Positions 42,495 to 51,829 of a stretch of DNA of 64,000 nucleotides are shown here, one piece after another. Every line of letters starts with the position of its first letter. Within the stretch, counting starts at the first letter, position 1. Below the pieces are notes generated by a model. The model was not told the DNA's origin, ran no database searches, and saw nothing but the letters and a program-made list of their open reading frames with translations. The position numbers and the translations under genes are program-made. Source of the DNA: an uncultured Clostridia bacterium. Lineage in GTDB: Bacteria; Bacillota; Peptococcia; Peptococcales; Peptococcaceae. The DNA is taken from NCBI GenBank assembly GCA_944391285.1, contig CALXSY010000007.1, positions 1 through 64,000 on the forward strand, written 5' to 3'.

Positions 42495-43514
42495 ATGAAA
42501 AAACTACGTTGCTTGATGGCGCTTATTTTGGTGCCATTAACCCTGAGCGCCTGCGCTCAAACACCGGTTGCGGAAGAAGAGATGGTGGATATCACTTTAG
42601 GTGAGGTAGCTCACTCTATTTTCTATGCTCCGCAGTACTATGCCTTAAACGAAGGATACTTTGCCGAAGAGGGCTTAAATGTCGAATTGGTTAACTTAAA
42701 CGGTGCCGACAAGGTAATGACTGCCTTAGTTTCCGATGAAATACAAATCGGTTTAATGGGACCTGAGGCTTCTATTTATGTTGCTAACCAAAACTCCGAG
42801 GATTATGCTATTAACTTTGCTCAGCTCACCAAAAGAGACGGCAGCTTCTTAGTCGGTCGCGAACCGGTTGAGGACTTTGATTTCAGTGATTTGAAAGGCG
42901 AGATTTTAGGCGGGCGTTTAGGTGGTGTGCCGGAAATGACCTTGGAATATGTCTTAAAAACCAACGGCTTAGATATTGGCATTGATGATCCAAGTAAAGA
43001 GGTCAATGTCCGTACTGATATTCAATTTGCTGCTATGGCCGGTTCATTTTTAGCCGGTGAAGCTGATTACACTACTCTTTTTGAGCCAACTGCTACCGAA
43101 ATAGAAAAAGAGGGCAGAGGTTATATTATAGCGTCCATCGGACAGTATTCCGGCGAAATTCCTTATACGGCTTACAGTGCCAGCAACAAATATATAAGCG
43201 AACATCCGGAAGTTATTCAAGCCTTCACCAATGCTGTCTATAAAGCGCAAATTGCAATGCAGGAAACTCCTGCCGAAGAAATTGCTGCTGCAATTCAGCC
43301 ATATTTTACTGATATGGAATTAGAGGACATCGTCACCGTTATGGAGCGTTACCGCTCAATCGACGCTTGGTGCACCAATCCGGTCTTTGAACAAAGCAGT
43401 TTTGAAAAATTGATGGATGTTATGGCTTTAGCCGGGCAATTAGACAAGAGAGCTTCTTATGAAAAGATTGTTGACAATACTTTTGCTCAACAAGCCATTG
43501 ACAATGCAAAATAA
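42495..43514 (+). CDS. ABC transporter substrate-binding lipoprotein (NMT1/SsuA-like)
   Basis: Solute-binding lipoprotein of 339 residues with signal peptide and lipobox LSAC (Cys20). The mature part has the SsuA/THI5 fold signature: HSIFYAPQYYALNEGYFAEEGLNVE (residues about 41-65) gives the typical APQ-A-GYF-EGL pattern, followed by LMGPEASIYV. ATG follows AAGGAGG. It is the third gene of an ATPase-permease-binding protein operon ending in a terminator. Candidates for the ligand are pyrimidine or thiamin precursors, sulfonates, or nitrate-like ions; the sequence does not decide. Confidence 0.9.
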   Translation: MKKLRCLMALILVPLTLSACAQTPVAEEEMVDITLGEVAHSIFYAPQYYALNEGYFAEEGLNVELVNLNGADKVMTALVSDEIQIGLMGPEASIYVANQNSEDYAINFAQLTKRDGSFLVGREPVEDFDFSDLKGEILGGRLGGVPEMTLEYVLKTNGLDIGIDDPSKEVNVRTDIQFAAMAGSFLAGEADYTTLFEPTATEIEKEGRGYIIASIGQYSGEIPYTAYSASNKYISEHPEVIQAFTNAVYKAQIAMQETPAEEIAAAIQPYFTDMELEDIVTVMERYRSIDAWCTNPVFEQSSFEKLMDVMALAGQLDKRASYEKIVDNTFAQQAIDNAK

Positions 43515-43524
43515 AAACTAAAAT

Positions 43525-43563
43525 AAAACTCCGCTTGTTTAGCTTGAGCAAGTGGAGTTTTTG
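43525..43563 (+). terminator. terminator of the ABC operon
   Basis: AAAACTCCGCTTG/CAAGTGGAGTTTT stem with one G-U, 11-base loop and a T run. Confidence 0.88.
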
Positions 43564-43746
43564 CCATATTAGTGAAAAACTTTTAGTTAAGCGTATTTTA
43601 TTGTAAAAAAATATAAAAATATTTCATAATAAAGCAGGGATTTGGGTATTTGTGTATAATATATTAAATAGATACATATTTGATATGATGGATAAGAAAT
43701 ACATATTAGCCACAATTGGCATTAGAAGAATGGAGGAGGAATTGTT

Positions 43747-45747
43747 ATGAAAGTATTTGAAACAAACAAAATTCGCAATGTCGGCATCACGGCACACGGT
43801 GGTGCAGGCAAGACTTCCTTGACAGAGTCGATTATCGCTACTTGCCGCGGGACACGTTTGGGCAAAGTAGACGATGGCACCACCGTGACAGACTATTTGC
43901 CGGAGGAAATCAAACGTAAAGTAACAATTTCCACCGCAATGGCTCCGGTAATATGGAAGGATTATAAAATAAATTTTCTGGACACACCGGGATATTCTGA
44001 TTTTATCGGCGAAGTAATCAGTACCTTGGCTGCTGTAGACAGCTTAGTAATGGTAGTGTGCGGAGTCTCAGGACCAGAAGTGCAAACTGATATTATCTGG
44101 GACTTAGCTGAAAAAAAAGGTATGCCGAGGATATTTGTAGTAAACAAGCTGGATCGGGAGCATGCTTCTTTTGAAAAAGTTTGGGTACAATTGCAGGAGC
44201 ATTACGGACCTGAAGTAGTGCAATTGCATATTCCGATCGGCGAAGAAGAAAATTTCCGTGGCTTTGTTGATGTCATTACCCATAAGGCGTATGAGTTTGA
44301 CGGCAATAGTTTAAAGGAAGTTCCGGTGCCGGAAGATTTAGCGATTACTCTGGTGGAAAAATGTGCAACATTGATTGAGGCAGTAGCTGAGGTCGATGAT
44401 GATGTAATGGAAAAATATTTAGAAGGAGAAGAAATCTGTGAGGAAGATATTGCCAATGGCTTCCGTAAAGGTATAGCACAGGGTAAAATATTCCCGTTGC
44501 TGTGCGCAAGTGCTATTAATAATCAAGGCGCAGTTGCCTTGCTGGATGCTATAGTCAGATATTTTCCTGAGCCTAAAGTTGAAGAAGGTCCCAATAAAGC
44601 TTATGTCTTTAAAACAATGGCTGACCCCTTTGTCGGCAAGCTGAGCTTTATGCGAATCATCAGCGGCACATTTAAATCCGGGGAATCTGTATATAATGTC
44701 AATTTGGCAAAAGAAGAGAAAATTGGTAATTTGTTGACCCTCTCCGGCAAAAGCCAGGATACGGTTGAAAAAGCTAATGCCGGAGATATAGTGGTTATAG
44801 CAAAACTGCAGGAAACGCAAACCGGCCATACGTTGACCACAAAAGGTGCGTCGGTAGAAGCGATGGAGGAAATGGAGTTCCCGACACCTAATTTGACCAT
44901 GGCTATTTCGCCGAAGAGCCGGGGCGATGAGGATAAGATGGGCAATGCATTGGCTCGTCTGTTAGAAGAAGATCCGACTTTGCGTTCTGCAAAAAATAAA
45001 GAGACCAAAGACCAATTGTTAAGCGGTATCGGTGATATGCATTTGGATATCGTTGCCGAACGCTTTAAAAATAAATTTGGTGTGGATATTGTGCTGAAAG
45101 AGCCACGGATTCCTTATCGTGAAACTATCAAGAAAAAAGTGGAAGTACAAGGTAAACATAAAAAGCAATCAGGCGGTGCCGGACAGTTTGGTGATGTATG
45201 GCTGAGAATAGAGCCCTATCCCGAAGGAGATTTCCTGTTTGAAGAAGATGTATTTGGCGGAGCCGTACCGAAAAACTATTTCCCGGCTGTCGAAAAAGGT
45301 GTTGTAGAAGCCATGAGCGAGGGAATTTTGGCTGGATATCCGGCAACCAATATTAAAGTTACCTTGTATGACGGTTCTTACCATCCGGTAGATTCCAATG
45401 AAATGAGCTTTAAAATAGCTGGTTCGTTGGCATTCAAAAAAGGTGCTGAGATGGCAAATCCGGTTATTTTAGAGCCGGTGATGAAATTGATTATCCGTAT
45501 TCCCGAAAGCTATTTGGGCGATATCATGGGTGATATCAATAGCCGCAGAGGAAGAATCATGGGTATGAATCACGAGGGCAAAGATCAAGTTATAGAAGCA
45601 CAAGCTCCTATGGCTGAGCTGGTAAAATATGCGATCGATTTAAAAGCCATGACCCAAGGGCGTGGAAGCTATTTAGTAGAATTTGATCATTATGAAGAAG
45701 TACCGGCTCGCATCGCCGAAGGAATTATTGCCGCCAGCAAGAAATAA
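43747..45747 (+). CDS. EF-G-like translational GTPase paralogue
   Basis: GTPase with the full EF-G domain set in 666 residues, but with changed switch residues. The P-loop is AHGGAGKT (16-23) instead of AHIDAGKT, and switch II is DTPGYSDF (79-86), with Tyr83 in place of the catalytic His of DTPGHVDF. NKLD (G4) is present. This pattern marks the EF-G-like branch found beside canonical fusA in many bacteria; the canonical gene is not in this window. Function is uncertain: some members act in translocation without hydrolysis-dependent recycling or in stress. ATG follows GGAGGA. It is monocistronic. Confidence 0.9.
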   Translation: MKVFETNKIRNVGITAHGGAGKTSLTESIIATCRGTRLGKVDDGTTVTDYLPEEIKRKVTISTAMAPVIWKDYKINFLDTPGYSDFIGEVISTLAAVDSLVMVVCGVSGPEVQTDIIWDLAEKKGMPRIFVVNKLDREHASFEKVWVQLQEHYGPEVVQLHIPIGEEENFRGFVDVITHKAYEFDGNSLKEVPVPEDLAITLVEKCATLIEAVAEVDDDVMEKYLEGEEICEEDIANGFRKGIAQGKIFPLLCASAINNQGAVALLDAIVRYFPEPKVEEGPNKAYVFKTMADPFVGKLSFMRIISGTFKSGESVYNVNLAKEEKIGNLLTLSGKSQDTVEKANAGDIVVIAKLQETQTGHTLTTKGASVEAMEEMEFPTPNLTMAISPKSRGDEDKMGNALARLLEEDPTLRSAKNKETKDQLLSGIGDMHLDIVAERFKNKFGVDIVLKEPRIPYRETIKKKVEVQGKHKKQSGGAGQFGDVWLRIEPYPEGDFLFEEDVFGGAVPKNYFPAVEKGVVEAMSEGILAGYPATNIKVTLYDGSYHPVDSNEMSFKIAGSLAFKKGAEMANPVILEPVMKLIIRIPESYLGDIMGDINSRRGRIMGMNHEGKDQVIEAQAPMAELVKYAIDLKAMTQGRGSYLVEFDHYEEVPARIAEGIIAASKK

Positions 45748-45764
45748 ATTTGCATATGGTGCCT

Positions 45765-45798
45765 AACTACCGATAGATTAGTCTATCGGTAGTTTTTT
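45765..45798 (+). terminator. terminator of the EF-G-like gene
   Basis: Perfect 13-base-pair stem AACTACCGATAGA/TCTATCGGTAGTT with loop TTAG and a T run. Confidence 0.95.
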
Positions 45799-45873
45799 TG
45801 TATTTATTTTAAAGAATTATTTCACTTGATACTTTTTAAAAATTATTTAAAGTGCATTCTATGGAAAAAAATG

Positions 45874-45902
45874 TTGTAATTAGCCCGGGAATATCTTATA
45901 AT
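45874..45902 (+). promoter_or_regulatory. upstream promoter candidate of carB
   Basis: TTGTAA (45874-45879) and TATAAT (45897-45902) are 17 bases apart, about 118 bases before carB. Confidence 0.55.
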
Positions 45903-45959
45903 TTAAAATAGATTAGTGTGTGTAATATACAAACTAAAGAGATTTTTTGCAAAAAAATA

Positions 45960-45989
45960 TTGGAATTATAGGGCAATTTATAGTATAAT
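45960..45989 (+). promoter_or_regulatory. downstream promoter candidate of carB
   Basis: TTGGAA (45960-45965) and TATAAT (45984-45989) are 18 bases apart, 30 bases before carB. Confidence 0.55.
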
Positions 45990-46019
45990 AAGCAATGGAT
46001 GAAATAAAGGAGTGGTAAT

Positions 46020-49000
46020 ATGCAAAATGCAAATGGAAAAAAGGCTTTAATTATTGGTTCCGGACCAATTGTTATCGGACAAGCTTGCGAATTTGACTAT
46101 TCAGGCACTCAGGCCTGCAAAGCATTGCGCAAGTTGGGCTATCAAGTAGTTTTGGTTAACTCCAATCCGGCTACTATCATGACAGATCCGGCAACGGCTG
46201 ATGTGACTTATATTGAGCCCTTAAATAAAGAGCGTCTGGAGCAAATTATCGCCAAAGAACGCCCCGATGTGCTTTTGCCTAACTTAGGCGGTCAGTCGGG
46301 CTTAAATCTCTGCTCCGAATTAGATAAAGCCGGTGTTTTGGAAAAATACGGTGTTAAAGTAATCGGCGTTAAAGTAGATGCTATTGAGCGCGGTGAAGAT
46401 AGAATCGAATTTAAAAAGACCATGAACCAATTAGGCATCGAAATGGCCAGAAGCCAGGTTGCTTATTCGGTAGATGAAGCAGCAGAAATTGCAGGAAAAT
46501 TAGGTTATCCGGTAGTTTTGCGTCCGGCGTACACCATGGGCGGTGTCGGCGGCGGCTTGGTTTATAATGAAGAAGAGCTGCGCACTGTTTCTGCCCGCGG
46601 CTTGCAGGCTTCCTTGGTAGGACAGGTTTTGGTTGAGGAATCCATCTTAGGCTGGGAAGAATTAGAGTTAGAGGTTGTCAGAGACCAAAACGGCAAAATG
46701 ATTACCGTTTGCTTTATTGAAAATATCGATCCCTTGGGTGTGCATACCGGTGATTCTTTCTGCTCCGCTCCAATGCTTACTATTTCTCAAGAGGTGCAGG
46801 CTCGTTTACAAGAGCAGGCTTACAAAATTGTTGATGCTATCGAAGTTATAGGTGGTACCAATGTGCAATTTGCTCATGATCCTGTTAGCGACCGCATTGT
46901 CGTAATTGAAATCAATCCCCGTACCAGCCGTTCTTCCGCTCTGGCAAGTAAGGCAACCGGTTTCCCCATTGCTTTAGTTTCGGCGATGCTGGCAGCAGGC
47001 TTAACTTTAAGCGATATTCCCTGCGGCAAATACGGTACTTTGGATAAATATGTGCCTGACGGAGATTATATTGTCATTAAATTTGCCCGCTGGGCTTTTG
47101 AAAAATTCAAAGGTGCGGAAGATAAGTTAGGCACCCAGATGAAAGCTGTCGGCGAAGTTATGAGCATCGGCAAAACCTATAAAGAGGCTTTCCAAAAGGC
47201 TATCCGCTCTTTGGAAATTGGGGCTTACGGCTTAGGCAATTATAAAAATTTGGGTACAAAAACCAAAGATGAATTATTAAAAATGCTGGAAAAACCGACC
47301 AGCCTGCGGCAGTTTGTTATGTACGAAGCTTTGCGCAAGGGCGTAAGCGTAGAAGAAATTTATAATTTAACGAAGATCAAACATTATTTCATTGAGCAAA
47401 TGCTGGAGTTAGTCCAAGAGGAAGAGGAAATCTTGGCTTACAAAGGCTCTTTGCCGGAAAAAGAATTATTCATCAAAGCCAAAAAAGATGGTTTTTCCGA
47501 TAAATATATCAGCCAGTTGGTAGATATTCCTGAAAAAGAAATTCGCCAGTATCGTCTTTCTTTAGGTCTTAATGAAGCTTGGGAAGGTGTACATGTCAGC
47601 GGTACTAAAGATGCGGCTTATTATTACTCCACTTACAATGCAGAAGATAAAACCCAAGTCAGCGACCGGAAAAAAGTTATGATTTTAGGCGGCGGACCAA
47701 ACCGAATCGGTCAGGGTATCGAGTTTGACTATTGCTGTGTTCATGCGGCTTTCGCGCTGAAAGACTTAGGCTTTGAAACTATCATCGTCAACTGCAACCC
47801 GGAAACCGTTTCTACTGACTACGACACTTCCGATAAGTTGTATTTTGAACCGCTAACTGCGGAAGATGTTTTAAGCATCTATGCTAAAGAAAAACCAATC
47901 GGCGTTATCGCTCAGTTTGGCGGTCAAACTCCGTTAAACTTAGCGGCTGAGCTTAAAGCAGCGGGAGTCAATATTTTGGGTACTTCGCCGGAAACTATTG
48001 ACTGGGCGGAGGACAGAGACCGCTTCCGTGAGATGATGGGAAAATTAAATATCCCGATGCCGGAAGCCGGCATGGCAGTAAATACCGAAGAAGCCTTGGC
48101 TATCGCTGAAAAAATCGGTTATCCGGTGATGGTGCGTCCGTCCTATGTTTTAGGCGGTCGCGGCATGGAGATTGTGCGGGACAGCGAAGAGCTGGCTGTT
48201 TATATGCAGGCGGCTATCGGTGTTACTCCGGACAGACCGATTTTGATAGACAGATTTTTGCACAATGCTTTGGAGTGCGAGGCTGATGCTATTTGCGACG
48301 GCAAGAATGTTTTTGTACCAGCAGTTATGGAGCATATCGAGCTTGCCGGTGTTCACTCTGGTGACTCCGCTTGCGTATTGCCGTCAATGAATATTTCTGA
48401 GAAAAACGTAGCTTTGATTAAAGAATACACCGCTAAAATCGCCATAGAAATGGGTGTTTGCGGTTTGATGAATATGCAGTATGCCATCGAGGACGATGTA
48501 GTTTATGTTTTAGAGGCTAACCCCAGAGCCAGCCGCACGGTCCCTTTGGTTTCCAAGGTATGCAATATCCAAATGGTGCGCTTGGCTACTGATATTATGA
48601 CTATGGAGCAAACGGGCAGAACTTCGCCGCTCATTGGTTTGAAAGAAAGCAAGTTTAATCATTACGGCGTTAAAGAAGCGGTATTGCCCTTCAATACTTT
48701 CCCGGAGGTAGACCCGGTTTTAGGTCCGGAAATGCGCTCTACCGGTGAGGTCTTGGGCATTGCTGATAATTTCGGCGAAGCCTTCTTCAAAGCCGAAGAA
48801 GCTGCCAACAGCAAACTTCCTTTAGGCGGCAAAGTATTCTTAAGCGTTAACGATAGAGATAAAGATGATTTGCCGGCATTGGCTCAAGGGTTCAAAGAAT
48901 GCGGCTTTGAAATTATCGCTACCTTTGGTTCGGCTAAGGTTATCTTAGACCAAGCTATTCCGGTAGAGGTGGTTAATAAGCTTTATGAGGGCGGCAGAAA

Positions 49001-49229
49001 TATCGTTGATGAAATCAATGAAAAGAAAATTGCCTTGGTGGTTAATACTCCCAGCGGTCGCAAAGGCGCTCAGGACGACAGCTACATCCGCAAAGCTGCT
49101 ATTAAAGGCCGTGTGCCTTATGTTACAACCATGGCAGCAGCCAAAGCAGCTTTGGCAGGTATTAAAGCAGCTCAGCAAAAAGAGTTCGGCGTTAAATCCT
49201 TGCAAGAATTCCACAGCGAAATCCGCTAA
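46020..49229 (+). CDS. carB: carbamoyl-phosphate synthase large subunit
   Basis: Makes carbamoyl phosphate from bicarbonate, ammonia and two ATP, for pyrimidine and arginine synthesis. The two homologous ATP-grasp halves are clear: IGSGPIVIGQACEFDYSGTQ at the N-terminus and ILGGGPNRIGQGIEFDYCCV near residue 556, each with NPR motifs (INPRTSRSSALASK, ANPRASRTVPLVSK). A C-terminal MGS-like allosteric domain (about 935-1069) is present. Length 1069 is standard. ATG follows AAGGAG. carA and other pyr or arg genes are not adjacent, so the glutaminase subunit must come from elsewhere. Confidence 0.97.
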   Translation: MQNANGKKALIIGSGPIVIGQACEFDYSGTQACKALRKLGYQVVLVNSNPATIMTDPATADVTYIEPLNKERLEQIIAKERPDVLLPNLGGQSGLNLCSELDKAGVLEKYGVKVIGVKVDAIERGEDRIEFKKTMNQLGIEMARSQVAYSVDEAAEIAGKLGYPVVLRPAYTMGGVGGGLVYNEEELRTVSARGLQASLVGQVLVEESILGWEELELEVVRDQNGKMITVCFIENIDPLGVHTGDSFCSAPMLTISQEVQARLQEQAYKIVDAIEVIGGTNVQFAHDPVSDRIVVIEINPRTSRSSALASKATGFPIALVSAMLAAGLTLSDIPCGKYGTLDKYVPDGDYIVIKFARWAFEKFKGAEDKLGTQMKAVGEVMSIGKTYKEAFQKAIRSLEIGAYGLGNYKNLGTKTKDELLKMLEKPTSLRQFVMYEALRKGVSVEEIYNLTKIKHYFIEQMLELVQEEEEILAYKGSLPEKELFIKAKKDGFSDKYISQLVDIPEKEIRQYRLSLGLNEAWEGVHVSGTKDAAYYYSTYNAEDKTQVSDRKKVMILGGGPNRIGQGIEFDYCCVHAAFALKDLGFETIIVNCNPETVSTDYDTSDKLYFEPLTAEDVLSIYAKEKPIGVIAQFGGQTPLNLAAELKAAGVNILGTSPETIDWAEDRDRFREMMGKLNIPMPEAGMAVNTEEALAIAEKIGYPVMVRPSYVLGGRGMEIVRDSEELAVYMQAAIGVTPDRPILIDRFLHNALECEADAICDGKNVFVPAVMEHIELAGVHSGDSACVLPSMNISEKNVALIKEYTAKIAIEMGVCGLMNMQYAIEDDVVYVLEANPRASRTVPLVSKVCNIQMVRLATDIMTMEQTGRTSPLIGLKESKFNHYGVKEAVLPFNTFPEVDPVLGPEMRSTGEVLGIADNFGEAFFKAEEAANSKLPLGGKVFLSVNDRDKDDLPALAQGFKECGFEIIATFGSAKVILDQAIPVEVVNKLYEGGRNIVDEINEKKIALVVNTPSGRKGAQDDSYIRKAAIKGRVPYVTTMAAAKAALAGIKAAQQKEFGVKSLQEFHSEIR

Positions 49230-49235
49230 AAATCT

Positions 49236-49261
49236 TCCCGCCTTTCGAGGCGGGATTTTTT
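49236..49261 (+). terminator. terminator of carB
   Basis: TCCCGCCT/AGGCGGGA stem capped by the stable TTCG tetraloop, then six T residues. Confidence 0.95.
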
Positions 49262-49360
49262 AAAGAAAAATTAAATTTTCGGGAACTTTTAACTTAATTG
49301 AGCGTCTAAATAAGTGTAAGAAGAAAATAAATATATTAATATAAAAGGAGAAATTAAAAA

Positions 49361-50272
49361 ATGAAAAAGAAAATATTAGTTGGAGTTTTAGGTTTATCTT
49401 TAGCAGCAATGCCTACCTGTGCATTTGCCGGAGAAATGCCTGTTTCCGTACAGCCGATCAATGCTGTAATCAGCGCGCCGACCACTTTGCCGGCATTTGA
49501 GCAGGTTTATGGTCAAATCAGCGAAATAATCAATCTCGACAATGGAGATATGCAAGTATTTGTTGAGACTGCTAACGGAACAGTAATTTATAACTGCACT
49601 GAAGAAACTTGGATTGCCGACAGCGAGGGTTTGCCAATGGATTTAAATGAGCGGACAAATGATAATGTTTGGGTTTTTGCCAGCCCAATTATGACTATGA
49701 GCATTCCACCGCAAAGTCCGGCGATTGCAATAATCGGCAATGTGACCGATGAGAGCCAAATGTTTTATGCTGTTGCCGAGGAAGTAATGCATAATGAAGA
49801 CGGCAGTGTAACTATCATTACCAATGACGGCAGCCGCCATGTTACTTTAAACGAAGATACTGTCGTTCTTCCATTTAAAACAAAAAATATTGTTCGTGCA
49901 GAAGATATTACTAAAGGCAGCGAGCTTTTGGTTAGCTATCCTATTATGACTGCTAGTATGCCTGCTTATGCTACTGCCCAAAAGGTTGTAGTTTTAGCAA
50001 TCAACCATGATGAAGTTATTGCAGAAGAAAATGTGCAAGATGAGGAACAAGTGATAATGCCCTTGCGCTCCAATGCCGAAGCCTTAGGCTATAGTGTTGA
50101 ATTTGCAAACGGCAAGATTGCTTTGCTTAAAGATGAGAAAACTGTTTCTATCGCTTTAGACAGCACCGAAGCTGATATTAACGGCGAAAAAATTCAATTG
50201 ACCCAAGCACCTCAGTTAAAGGATGGCTTGACCTATGTAGCTAAGGATTTTGTTGAATTGTTAGCTGAATAA
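49361..50272 (+). CDS. secreted protein with copper amine oxidase-like N-terminal (stalk) domain
   Basis: Exported 303-residue protein. It has a signal peptide (MKKKILVGVLGLSLAAMPTC, cleavage likely after AFA at 23), a middle region of two beta-rich repeats (about 45-130 and 130-215, containing the related segments WVFASPIMTMSIPPQ and LLVSYPIMTASMPAY) and a C-terminal stalk-domain motif (VIMPLRSNAEALGYSVEF, LKDGLTYVAKDFVELLAE). Such stalk domains are common in secreted clostridial proteins and do not imply amine oxidase activity. ATG follows AAAGGAG. It is monocistronic. A cell-surface structural or binding role is likely, but the function is unknown. Confidence 0.82.
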   Translation: MKKKILVGVLGLSLAAMPTCAFAGEMPVSVQPINAVISAPTTLPAFEQVYGQISEIINLDNGDMQVFVETANGTVIYNCTEETWIADSEGLPMDLNERTNDNVWVFASPIMTMSIPPQSPAIAIIGNVTDESQMFYAVAEEVMHNEDGSVTIITNDGSRHVTLNEDTVVLPFKTKNIVRAEDITKGSELLVSYPIMTASMPAYATAQKVVVLAINHDEVIAEENVQDEEQVIMPLRSNAEALGYSVEFANGKIALLKDEKTVSIALDSTEADINGEKIQLTQAPQLKDGLTYVAKDFVELLAE

Positions 50273-50300
50273 TTGCCCCAAAAAAACATTCAAATACCGG

Positions 50301-50330
50301 AAAAACCAAGCTTTAAGGGCTTGGTTTTTC
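50301..50330 (+). terminator. terminator of the stalk-domain gene
   Basis: AAAAACCAAGC/GCTTGGTTTTT stem with a seven-base loop. Confidence 0.9.
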
Positions 50331-50406
50331 TCTTGTCAAAAATCAGAAAGTTAGGTATAATGAAATTATAAATATTTGAAATCAGGATTAGAAATCAGGG
50401 GTTATT

Positions 50407-51396
50407 ATGGCGAAAGGGTCATTTCAAAAATTAAAGCTTCTTTATCTCATGCGGATTTTGCTGGAAAACACTGATGAATATCACAGCATGACGATGAGCG
50501 ATATTTTGCGGGAATTAAAACGCTATGGGATAGAGGCACAAAGGAAAAGCATTTATGACGATTTGGAAATGCTGAAATTATTCGGCTTGGATATTGTCGG
50601 CACTAAGCGCAACAAGCAGTATTATTATGCAGTGGTAAGCCGAGAATTTGATTTGCCTGAATTAAAGCTTTTGATTGATATTGTGCAGTCGGCAAAATTT
50701 ATCACCGATAAAAAGTCCCGCCAGCTGATAGAAAAAATCGAAAATCTCGCCAGCCGATATGAGGCACACCAATTAAGCCGGCAGGTAGATTTAAACAATC
50801 GTGTTAAAGCAGTTAATGAAGGAATCTATTACAATATCGATAAGCTGCAAATTGCCATGAATAATAATTTGCAGGTCAGCTTTAAATATTATCAATGGAA
50901 CACCAAAAAGAAGATGGAGCCTAAAAATTATTCCATGCCTTATCTTGCCAGTCCGTGGGCGCTGGAGTTTAACAACGGTAAATATTATCTGATTGCTTAC
51001 GATCGCAAGATAGAGGGTATTAAGCATTACCGCATCGATAAAATGAGCGATATCGAAATCCTCTCCCGCTACCGTGACGGCAGACAGGAATTTAAAGGCT
51101 TTGAATTGCCGGAGTATGAAAAGAAAACTTTTTCGATGTTTACCGGCGATGAGGAGATAGTGACCATGATTTTCCGCAACAGTTTAGCCAGCGTTATCAT
51201 CGACCGATTTGGTCAAGATGTCAATATCCGTCCCTATGACCAGGAAAATTTTAAGGTTGATTTAAAAGTCGCGGTCAGCATCAAATTTTACAGCTGGGTG
51301 ATTAGCTTTGGAGAAAATGCCAAAGTTTTGGCTCCGCGCTATGTGCAGGAGCGCTTAAAGGAAATCGGCAAGGAATTAGTAGAAACATATAATTAA
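50407..51396 (+). CDS. WYL-domain transcriptional regulator
   Basis: DNA-binding regulator of 329 residues with an N-terminal winged helix (residues ~8-75; SDILRELKRYGIEAQRKSIY reads as the recognition region) and a C-terminal WYL ligand-sensing domain around SPWALEFNNGKYYLIAYD and KHYRIDKMSDIE (about 178-225), plus a WCX-type end. WYL domains often sense nucleotides or nucleic acids, including in phage-defence control; no defence genes are near. The ATG has a weak ribosome site (CAGGGG). It stands alone before a shared terminator; its target is unknown. Confidence 0.88.
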   Translation: MAKGSFQKLKLLYLMRILLENTDEYHSMTMSDILRELKRYGIEAQRKSIYDDLEMLKLFGLDIVGTKRNKQYYYAVVSREFDLPELKLLIDIVQSAKFITDKKSRQLIEKIENLASRYEAHQLSRQVDLNNRVKAVNEGIYYNIDKLQIAMNNNLQVSFKYYQWNTKKKMEPKNYSMPYLASPWALEFNNGKYYLIAYDRKIEGIKHYRIDKMSDIEILSRYRDGRQEFKGFELPEYEKKTFSMFTGDEEIVTMIFRNSLASVIIDRFGQDVNIRPYDQENFKVDLKVAVSIKFYSWVISFGENAKVLAPRYVQERLKEIGKELVETYN

Positions 51397-51425
51397 AAAA
51401 GCCCGAGAGATTTCTCGGGCTTTTT
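51396..51425. terminator. bidirectional terminator between WYL gene and yerC
   Basis: AAAAAGCCCGAGA/TCTCGGGCTTTTT perfect stem with loop GATT. Confidence 0.94.
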
Positions 51426-51431
51426 ATGGCG

Positions 51432-51728
51432 TTATTCTTTTTTTGCCAATTTATCTAAGACCAATTTATAGCCGTCAGCACCATAATTAAGGCATTTTTT
51501 AACTCGGCTGATTGTTGCGGTGCTGGCGCCGGTGTCTTTGGCGATATCCGCATAAATTTTATCCTCCGAGAGCATCTTGGCAACCTCAAAGCGCTGAGCA
51601 ATAGCTTTCAGCTCAACTACTGTACAAACATCTTCAAAAAAGCGATAATATTCTTCTTTAGTTTCTAAGACCGACAAAGCTTCGAAAAAGCCGTCAATTT
51701 GCTTATCTGCAATCTTGCTTTGGTACAT
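51432..51728 (-). CDS. TrpR-related YerC/YecD protein
   Basis: 98-residue helix-turn-helix protein of the YerC/YecD family, structurally related to the Trp repressor. The DNA-binding segment is DIAKDTGASTATISRVKKCL (residues 62-81), preceded by the VELKAIAQRFEVAKML segment shared with TrpR. ATG 51728 has an AAGGTGG-type site upstream. It is a single gene, reading toward the WYL gene terminator. Its ligand and targets are unknown. Confidence 0.9.
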   Translation of the reverse strand: MYQSKIADKQIDGFFEALSVLETKEEYYRFFEDVCTVVELKAIAQRFEVAKMLSEDKIYADIAKDTGASTATISRVKKCLNYGADGYKLVLDKLAKKE

Positions 51729-51829
51729 CTAACCACCTTCTTTATTTCACACTTTAACGCATTAAATATATGATATCTTAAATTAAGCCGTTTGTCAATG
51801 TTTTTGTGCAAAAAATGCGGAATAAATAA

